DNA of 64,000 bases from Sycobia sp. Sy_11. Lineage: Eukaryota > Arthropoda > Insecta > Hymenoptera > Epichrysomallidae. The notes below the pieces were generated by a model. That model had not been told where the DNA came from. It searched no databases and was given only the letters and a program-made list of their open reading frames with translations. Below are positions 56,499 through 64,000 of the stretch, piece after piece. The DNA is taken from the NCBI GenBank assembly GCA_018907035.1, contig JACCIC010000151.1, positions 806,001 through 870,000 on the forward strand, written 5' to 3'. Position 1 is the first letter of the stretch. The number at the start of each line of letters is the position of its first letter. A program made the position numbers and the translations under genes.

Positions 56499-56534
<36 letters not shown>
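56499..56534. repeat. (CA)n-(TA)n tract, 3' flank of LINE B and 5' flank of X1
   Basis: (CA)12 at 56,499-56,522 passes into TA repeats that end at the CTAG start of element X copy 1. Confidence 0.93.
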
Positions 56535-58330
56535 CTAGCATCCCCCGTCTCGGCTTCGCCCGAGATAATAATTTAACCGATTTCATAAACAATTCAATAA
56601 TATCTAAGTAAAAAAGTACTCTATATATATATATATATATAAATCTACATTTCTATACAAAATGGACCGTAATTTACCTATCGTCGCTTTTGTAAAAAAG
56701 CTGTTTCAATTTAGCCTCTACTTCAAATAGTTGATATTGTGCCGACCATTTTATACCATATATATATGCATATTAAATACGGCTTCGATGGAGAAAATTG
56801 TTCTTTCGAGTTCGAGCGGTAGTGAAAGATTTCCAAGTGTCTCGAGACGACGTTTACGGAGAGTATCAAGTTCGGATTATAAAAACTGTCTGGTGACGAC
56901 TACTATGGTGAGTTTTGTTTTGAGGAGGTAGAATACAATGTCCACTTATCTCAAACCGGCTCTTACTGGGAGTGTGCGTGTTCGAATGATAAAATACGAA
57001 TCTCTTCATAACAGTCGTACTGACATTCCTGGACATTGTTTCCCACCAACTATACACGACACTCCCCGTAGAAGTTGTTTCAAATCATTTGGAAATTACA
57101 TTCTATGATCTGAACAGGAAACTCCCTGTAGAAATCGTCCCGCCATACCTGGACATTGTCTTCTACCGACCGAAAACGAAATTCCCCGTAGAAGTCGTTC
57201 CATAACACCTGGAAATCGCAGTTTATCATCCGAACACGAAACTCCGCGTAGAAGTTGACCATCAACTAAACACGATAGTCTCAGTAGAAGTCGTCCCGAG
57301 AAAGTTAGCATCGCTTCCTAACGACTAAACAGAATATTCCCCGTAGAAGTCGTTTGGAAAGACCTAGATATCGTATTTCACGGTCTCAACACGAATCTTC
57401 CCATTGAAGTTGATTTACTCATACCCAGATCTCGTTTTCTATCAACTAAATACAAAATTCCCCGTAGAAATCGCTCAGAGACACCTGGACATATCATTGG
57501 AGCACACAACTGCCTATAGAAATCGTCTTGACGCCACCGGGTATCGTAAGCAACCGCCGGTACACGCCAATACAATATTTTTCAATAGAAACCGTATTTA
57601 AAATGTGCATATTTTTTAAGCAGACGATGGATATTGCTCTTTTATGCAGAAACGACGATTATATATTCATAGTATCGAGGTTGTTGGTAAAGAATCCTAT
57701 TTTGCCATCATTGCTTTTGTTCAAACTAAGAAAAACATAGTTTCTTGCCACAATTCTGAAGTTAATATAATTAATAGAAACAAAAATATATTTTGTCGTC
57801 ATAAACTATATTCAGTATGATTTGGCATAAAGAACAATTTTAATTTTAATAAGAGAAGGAAAAAGAAAGACAGAGATAGAGAGAGAAAGAGAGAGAGATT
57901 TTCCTACGTATGAGAAAATAAAATTAACAAAAAATAAAAGAAATTCATGAGGTGCGAGAGTGTGTCAGATTAACCTGAAGAACAAAAAAGGTCATACCAA
58001 CTAACGCGACACCTTCTTTAGGATACGAATCCCAAAGTTGGATATGAAGATTCGTCTGAGCTGGCCTGGTATTAATACTTTAAGCGGACTACTTTGAGTT
58101 GATGTTCGTGATTCAAGACGCCACCTAGTAGCCGCTGGTGGGACTGATTATTAAAACAATTAACTTAATTTATTGATGAATGTAAAATGATTGTCAATAA
58201 AAAACATAGCGTATGTCCTTCCGAAGATAATATAGAATCTATATGTCAAATTTCAGAATAATGGGTTCAGTAGTTTTTGCGTTTATCGCGTACAAACAAA
58301 AACACGCTTTGTCTTTATAAATTAGTATGA
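56535..58330 (+). mobile_element. Element X, copy 1 (unclassified, ~1.8 kb)
   Basis: The 5' end starts ctagcatcccccgtctcgg and the 3' end is ttataaattagtatga; both ends touch TA repeats. Copy 2 (59,924-60,994, reverse) has the same ends. Internal parts in order: AT-rich segment, inverted ~60-bp units, a tandem array of direct ~60-bp units, a GA-rich tract (57,850-57,898) and a conserved 3' third with 'ggactgattattaaaacaat'. No transposase, RT or Rep motif is visible. The TATGA-type tail hints at a retroposon; a Helitron-like or other non-autonomous element is equally possible. Confidence 0.8.
56780..57600 (+). repeat. Array of ~60-bp units, changing orientation, inside X1
   Basis: Direct units of the type 'ccccgtagaagtcgt' ... 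'acctggacat' ... 'aacacgaaatt' recur about every 60 bp from 57,020 to 57,540 (some are shorter). At 56,785-57,000 the same units are in the opposite orientation ('cggtag' ... 'tccaagtgtc'), so the array is head to head. Plus-strand translation gives Arg/Ser/Pro repeats, but stops occur. Confidence 0.7.
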
Positions 58331-58530
58331 TATATATATATATATATATATATATCTATAAATTAACATAAATTAACTATTGGTTTACACAAAAAAGTTC
58401 AGTAAAAATACGTCTGGCACAAATAGACTCAACTTGCCAAACAAAGCGCTGGATAGAAAAATTTGATCAGTGTTAGAAATTATGTTTTGTATTACTTTAA
58501 AATTATTTTATACAAAATTATAGAGTATCA

Positions 58531-58778
58531 CAAGTGTTGTATTTATATAAATGATATTTTTTCTTAATTAGACTTCACAGTCTCACATAAAGATTTTTCA
58601 TTGTTAAAAAAAAGTTATAATCTAAGACAGTTATAAAATGACATTTCAGGATTATATTCAATTGTTTTTAATTTAAACAAAAGAAAGTATTGAAATCAAT
58701 TTGTACATGGTGAAGTATATGTAAATATGCCTGAGTACCAATTCTTGTAAGTTTCTAAATTATTACTTATTATTATTC
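58531..58778 (-). repeat. Dispersed AT-rich repeat R2, copy 3
   Basis: The reverse complement matches 20,236-20,465 closely over about 230 bp, from 'aataatttagaaacttacaa' to 'atttatataaatacaac'. Non-coding, no clear terminal repeats. Confidence 0.68.
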
Positions 58779-59390
58779 AATAAAAAAATTGCTTATAAAA
58801 AGTGCACGTATGCACTCACTTATTTATAACGTGGCAATACAGTACTATGGAAATATAATTTAAAAATTATTTTGACATATACTTGCAGATCCGTCTTTGA
58901 AAAGCTTTTTGGTAAACAAGGGAATAGCAGATATTAAATTATTTCATTCTTTTTTCAATTATTTACTCATATAAAATTACACTGGGGATCTGTTTACTCT
59001 GTGAAATCATTGTACTATCCTACACAAGTCATGTGTAGGATGTTAAGATAATCATGTGTGTCGTACACAAGAAAACCGTTTAAAATTAGTGTAAATCATT
59101 TAATCGAAAAAATATTTGACTGATATCATTCCGATACAGCTGGACTAGCCAATTCGCATCCAATTCGCATTATTCACCCAGCCGCCTGCTGCGGCTGCCT
59201 GCTGGATCCGACTGCCATGGTAGCGCCATCTAACAGCTAAAAATTTTTGATATCAGACCCATATTATTTGTGTTCTTCTAAAAGCGTCTATCTTCTTTGT
59301 CTTTACCTGGCTTTACACTTTTATTCATGTCTATCTTCGTTGATATGTCTATGTCCATTTAAAAGGTAGCGTCAATATAGATATGCTATA
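58779..59390. other. Non-coding stretch
   Basis: No reading frame or repeat recognised, apart from a short near-duplicate at 59,151-59,168 (caattcgcat twice). Confidence 0.45.
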
Positions 59391-59528
59391 AGCAGAAATA
59401 ATAAGGGGAGATCGCCGATGCCCATGTTAGACATTGCAGTAAAATTTTGACACTCAGCGCTACGGCGGTGAACGTCGATACTCCGTTCGGGCCATATTCC
59501 AGTTGTTGGTTATCGAGCGCGTGCGATC

Positions 59529-59560
<32 letters not shown>

Positions 59561-59660
59561 CGGCGTTCAGTAGGGGAGACCCCGAAACAATAGATGCAAT
59601 AAAAGGGATTAACTGGTGTCGAAATTCTTGAAGTATGTATAGATTATCTTATCTGTGTGT
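59391..59660 (+). repeat. Repeat R3, copy 2
   Basis: Second copy of the segment at 52,826-53,104, with a GA tract (59,529-59,553) in the middle. Ends in a TG-rich then TA-rich microsatellite. Confidence 0.55.
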
Positions 59661-59682
59661 GTATGTGCGTGTGAATGTATGT

Positions 59683-59684
<2 letters not shown>

Positions 59685-59726
<42 letters not shown>

Positions 59727-59727
59727 A

Positions 59728-59763
<36 letters not shown>
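59685..59763. repeat. (TA)n microsatellite
   Basis: About 78 bp of TA with a few TG/TC interruptions. A frame across it (Tyr-Ile repeats) is an artefact. Confidence 0.93.
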
Positions 59764-59768
<5 letters not shown>

Positions 59769-59923
59769 TTTCTTCAAATTTTAAATTCGCTGCGTGGCGA
59801 TGATCGAGGCTATGAAAAGGTATACGTACTTAAAGAATTTCTTCGCCGACTCCAATGAATCCCATTTATTAAATCTCGTTGCTAAATTTTTAAGAAAATA
59901 GGTATATATGTGTATATATATAT

Positions 59924-60385
59924 ATCATATTGTATCATATCATATCATATCATACTAATTTATAAAGACAAAGCGTGTTTTTGGTTGTACACGGTAACCG
60001 AAAAAACTATTAAACCAATTGTTCTGAAATTTGACATATAGATTCTATATTATCTTGGGAAGAACATAGGCTATGTTTTTTTTATTGAAAATGATTTTAC
60101 TTTCATCAATAAATTAAGTTAATTGTTTTAACAATCAGTCCCACCAGCGGCTACTAGGTGGCGTCTTGAATCACGAACATCAACTCAAAGTAGTCCGCTT
60201 AAAGTATTAATACCAGAGCAGCTCAAACGAATGTTTATATCCAACTTTGAGTTTCGTATCCTAAAGGAGGTGTGACGTTAGTCGGTATTACCCTTTTTGT
60301 TCCACACGTTAATCTGACATTACTCTTACACCTTATGGATATCTTATTTTTGTAAATTTTATTTTCTATTACGTGGGGAAATCTG

Positions 60386-60437
<52 letters not shown>

Positions 60438-60993
60438 TCTAATTAATAAATATTTTTTCATTGGTGTTATAGTCCAATCAAATTAATCTAAAAAATACAC
60501 AATAATATCAACACATATCTAAATCAACATCAATACATCAATAAAAAATGATGGGCAAGAATGTCCATGTATGTCAATACGACTTCTATGAACAGATTCG
60601 TATTCTATAAGTCGAAGACGCATACGCGCAGTAAGAGTCATCCCGAGGCATATTCTATGGTCCGAATATACTACTCTCCGTACTCTCAAGATACTTGGAC
60701 ATCTTTTTCTACCGCTCGAACTCGAAAGTACAATTTTTCCCATAGAAGTCGTATGTAATATGTGTGTGTGTGTGTGTGTGTTGTATAAAATGGTCGATAA
60801 AATATCAACTTTTTGAAGTGGACGCTACATTGAAGCAGCTTTTTATACAGAAGCAACTATAGGTAAATTACGGTCAATTATTTATAGTAATATAGATTTT
60901 TATATAAAAAGTTCTTTTTACTTAGATATTATTGCATTGTTTATGAAATCGGTTAAATTATTCTCTCGGGCGAAGCCGAGACGGGGGATGCTA

Positions 60994-60994
<1 letters not shown>
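59924..60994 (-). mobile_element. Element X, copy 2 (~1.07 kb)
   Basis: Same ends as X1 in reverse: the TATGA-type 3' tail at 59,924-59,955 and the CTAGCATCCCCC 5' end at 60,994. It lacks the tandem core but keeps one inverted and one direct unit, a CT/GA tract (60,383-60,434) and a (GT)n at about 60,760-60,782, which is the unoccupied counterpart of the LINE A insertion site. A frame starting M-G-K-I-V-L-S-S-S-S-G (60,743-60,519) parallels a frame in X1 and X3, but this may only reflect the conserved repeat unit. Confidence 0.83.

Positions 60995-61036
<42 letters not shown>
60995..61036. repeat. (TA)n microsatellite
   Basis: About 42 bp of TA directly beyond the 5' end of element X copy 2. 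Confidence 0.93.
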
Positions 61037-61037
<1 letters not shown>

Positions 61038-61059
61038 GTCTTTTCATAAAATTTTGAGT

Positions 61060-61640
61060 TTAAAACTTGATAATAAGACCACGTTGACGTTAATAATAAG
61101 ACTGATAATTTAAAAAGATAATAATTTGATATAAAAATTCTACTTTCAAAAAATTATTTATATAAAAACATTCATTACATTTTTATATAATAAATTTTCT
61201 TTCATTGCTTTACATTATATCATACAATTTACTAAAGAATATAATTTACATTATTTTACTATCTTGCTGAGAAGTAAATTTGTATAGATTGAAATAAATC
61301 CTTTTCATAAAAGAGATATATTATTTGAATCAAACAAATATTTATTTAAAGTAAATTAAATGCATTAAAATTAATTCAATAGTTATTAGAATACGACAAA
61401 TATTTATTTAAATTTATGTTTAAAACAAAAATATTTTAATTAATGTTTAAAACAAAAACATACTTATTTCAAACGAATGAATATTTTATAATTTGGAGTA
61501 AGCCATATATTTGGAACAAACAATGAAGTTTAGCAAATATTTGAATAGCAAACATATATTTATTACATTAAACTAAATAAATCATTGAAAAGTAATAAAT
61601 ATTTCTTAAATTTTACTAAACGGATCTACATATAGGTAAA
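61060..61640 (+). repeat. Dispersed AT-rich repeat R4, copy 2
   Basis: Same-orientation counterpart of 18,040-18,500, with 'ctaaagaatataatttacat' and repeated 'caaatatttatttaaa' blocks. Non-coding. Confidence 0.5.
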
Positions 61641-61961
61641 AAAAGTTACATAAATAAATATTTGAAAAACTATTTTATATACTCAAATTTAACAAATATA
61701 TTCAATTTTTGGAAGAGCTATTTAATATGAATAATTAAATAGCTTTATCAAAAGGTGAAATATATTTATTTGATTATACCCAACGAGTTGTAAAAAATTC
61801 ATAAAGATTTTTTTAATTTTATTAAACGAAGCACAATGATTTCAATATTAAATAAAACTGTTTATGTGTTATAAGTAAATAATTTTTTCAAAACTAGAAA
61901 ATATTTTTTTGATTTATTTTACATTTTGTAACATCGAACTAATAATCACAACAAAATATTA

Positions 61962-63229
61962 TTAGGAGTGTGAATAAGTCTTTCCCGTTTTTTGTAAGAG
62001 ATGGCGCCACCAATACTGTGCGAGTATTCAATGCTTACATATGGCATAATCAAAGCTTATTCATATGTCAACAATTCCATACTAACACATTAGTTAAAAT
62101 TTTTTCGCATCATAAATTTTTGATATCGTGAAAATGTCGAAATTTGAGCCGAGTCGACGTCATTTGCGGGAAGTTTCACTTTATTGGTTCAATTTGAAGA
62201 AATCTGCTGCCGAGACGCATCCATTGCTTCAGGAGGCTTATGGAGAAGGTTGTGTCGATGATTCAAGTGTTCGCGGATGGTTTCGACGCTTCAAAAGCGG
62301 TGATTTCGACGTGGAAGACAAGGAGCGTTCCGGGTGGCCGCAAATCTTTAAAGATCGAGAATTGGCGACTTTGCTTGATGAAGATTCTTGTCAAACGCAA
62401 GAAGAACTTGCTGAAGCATTGGGAGTTGACCGAACAACCATTTCCAAGCGTTTGAAAGCCATGGGAATGATCCAAAAGCAAGGAAATTGGGTGCCGTACG
62501 AACTGAAGCTGAGAGACGTCGAACGGCGTTTTTTCACTTGCGAACAGCTGATTCAGCGACATAAAATAAAGGGTTTTCTGCATCGTATCGTGACTGGCGA
62601 TGAAAAGTGGATACGTTACGATAATCCGAAGCGAAGAAAATCATGGGGACTACCCGGCCATGCATCATCATCGACGGCCAAGCCAAATATTCATGACGCC
62701 AAGCTCATGCTCTGTATATGGTGGGACCAGCTAGGTGTGGTTTACTATGAGCTTCTGAAACGGAATGAAAGGATCACAGGCGAGGTGTATCGACGACAAT
62801 TGATGCGTTTGAGCCGCGCACTGCGAGAAAAACGGCCACAATACTCCGACAGGCACGACAAAGTTATTTTGCAACATGACAATGCTCGCCCACATGTTGC
62901 ACCGCCGGTGAAAACATACTTAGAAACGCTCAAATGGGAAGTCCTACCCCACCCGCCGTATAGTCCAGACGCTGCTCCGTCTGATTACCATCTCTTCAGA
63001 TCGATGACGCATGGCCTGGCTGACCAGCACTTCCATTCCTACGAGGAAGCCAAAAAATAGGTGGATGACTGGATAGAGGCCAAACCGGTCGAATTTTTTC
63101 GCAACGGGATTCGTATGTTGCCAGAAAGATGGGAAAAAGTTGTAGCTAGCGATGGCCAATACTTTCAATAATTCATTTGTAACCATTTTTTCACAATAAA
63201 GGCTCAAAATTTGAAAAAAAAACGGGAAG
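61962..63229 (+). mobile_element. Mariner B, close relative of A, inactive
   Basis: The left end is identical to mariner A (TTAGGAGTGTGAATAAGTC after TA at 61,960-61,961). The right end stops after aaaacgggaa, so about 20 bp of the right terminal repeat and the flanking TA are missing. It matches mariner A throughout with few substitutions, so the two share a recent origin. Confidence 0.93.
62134..63171 (+). pseudogene. Mariner B transposase pseudogene
   Basis: Same ATG position as mariner A. Eleven amino-acid differences from A are visible in the first 308 residues. A TGG-to-TAG change at codon 309 (63,058) truncates the protein before the last 37 residues. D156, D249 and D284 remain. Residue 68 of the GRP linker is Trp instead of Arg, which would be expected to weaken DNA binding. 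With a terminal repeat also broken, neither this protein nor the element should be mobile. Confidence 0.93.
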
Positions 63230-63769
63230 TAATAAATTGTTGTAGAATAAAAGTAAAATCGAAACTAATAAAATGACTAAATATCATAGAACATGTCATC
63301 ATCTTATTTGGGCGAGGAAAACAACTTCGTAATACCAACGAAATAATGCGTTGGCTTGCGCAAGCTCATACGTCAGAAGCGTATGTTTTTCGACTAACGT
63401 TTTTTAGGTAGCGCCATATGTATATTAGCGATGCGCTAGTGTACAATTTTTTAATGTTTCAATTACGGTAAAAACAGTACTTGTGACAATTAAATCATAT
63501 TGTAAATAAAATCAATAGTTAGCATAAAAATAGTAACACATGTTTCGAACAAAAATTATAAAATTACACTAATATTAAGGCTAAGAATATGAAAAATAAA
63601 TAACACATAAAATAAGCCGTAAAAACGAGGAGCAGAGAGAGGGATTGCAGAAGGTTATAGAAAAATCGGTTATATAAAGCCCCGAATTTTCCATAAAAAA
63701 AGTAACTCAGTCGCAGTCCAGTAGAAGAAGCAGTCTCGATCAGTTAAGGAGCAGTAATATCAGCATCTC

Positions 63770-63816
<47 letters not shown>

Positions 63817-64000
63817 GTAAACAATAAAAATAATTATAATTTAATTACTATTTTCGTTTTTTCTCTCCTCTGTCTTACTCTTTCCATTTCATACGGGGAA
63901 GTGGCTGGTCCTCCTACATGGTAGGACTGTACATGCCCCTCTCTTTGTTTTTTTCACACAAATAAACATATACACATATTCTCTCTGATAGGGAAATAAA
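63230..64000. other. Non-coding stretch with a promoter-like patch and CT tract
   Basis: 63,668-63,710 has TATATAAAG followed about 36 bases later by a TCAGT-like initiator. A (CT)n (63,776-63,813) and an AATAAA (63,823) follow. This could be the 5' end of a host transcript or an LTR running off the window; no coding sequence is visible. Confidence 0.35.

Noticed and set aside
56535..58330. Helitron assignment for element X
   Set aside because: No CTRR end with a preceding hairpin and no A/T insertion site could be confirmed; left unclassified.

Overview
The window looks like a stretch of an insect nuclear genome, most likely hymenopteran and possibly an ant. This is inferred from the mix of transposons: a Mos1-type mariner, other DD34D mariners, R1-clade and Jockey-like LINEs, and Ty3/gypsy, copia and BEL/Pao fragments. 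They sit in AT-rich DNA broken by GC-richer patches and long GA/CT, CA and TA microsatellites. I found no convincing host gene, tRNA, rRNA or CRISPR array. Almost every long reading frame is transposon-derived, and only one looks intact.

Layout. 1-3.2 kb: AT-rich, no recognised gene. 3.29-4.99 kb (-): decayed R1-clade LINE. 4.99-5.25 kb (-): LTR fragment of gypsy family 1. 5.3-6.2 kb (+): broken mariner C. 8.1-8.4 kb (-): mariner-like relic. 9.5 kb: long (GA)n. 10.1-11.5 kb (-): copia RT/RNase H relic followed by a BEL/Pao gag relic. 13.3-16.1 kb: GC-richer, CT-rich, no gene. 18.99-20.13 kb (-): mariner D, same family as C. 20,542-21,827 (+): complete mariner A with intact transposase. 22.99-28.9 kb (+) and 34.05-29.9 kb (-): two tail-to-tail copies of a defective gypsy family. 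34.16-34.65 kb (+): fragment of an envelope/fusion-type gene. 34.68-37.82 kb (+): R1-clade LINE copy A. 38.85-40.15 kb (-): mariner E. 40.7-44.58 kb (+): gypsy family 2, with 5' LTR, tRNA-Lys primer site, gag and truncated pol. 44.7-50.1 kb: a nest of R1 and Jockey-like LINE relics (-) bracketed by a ~530-bp direct repeat. 53.1-56.5 kb (+): LINE copy B inside a (CA)n tract. 56.5-61 kb: two inverted copies of an unclassified repeat ('element X'). 61,962-63,229 (+): mariner B, a close but dead relative of A.

The relationships between copies are the most informative part. LINEs A and B both end in poly(A) followed by (CA)n, and a second copy of element X keeps the matching unoccupied (CA)n site. 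This points to an R1-clade LINE that targets AC microsatellites. The two gypsy family 1 copies share a protease-region stop, a one-base frameshift in RT and a deletion of RNase H plus the integrase N-terminus, so they descend from an already defective parent. Both also keep a coiled-coil-like third reading frame after integrase. Element X has defined ends next to TA tracts and a core of ~60-bp units that switch orientation. Three more dispersed AT-rich repeats also recur in the window.

All coordinates are by eye. Boundaries of decayed elements are approximate, and family names rest on motif recognition without database searches.
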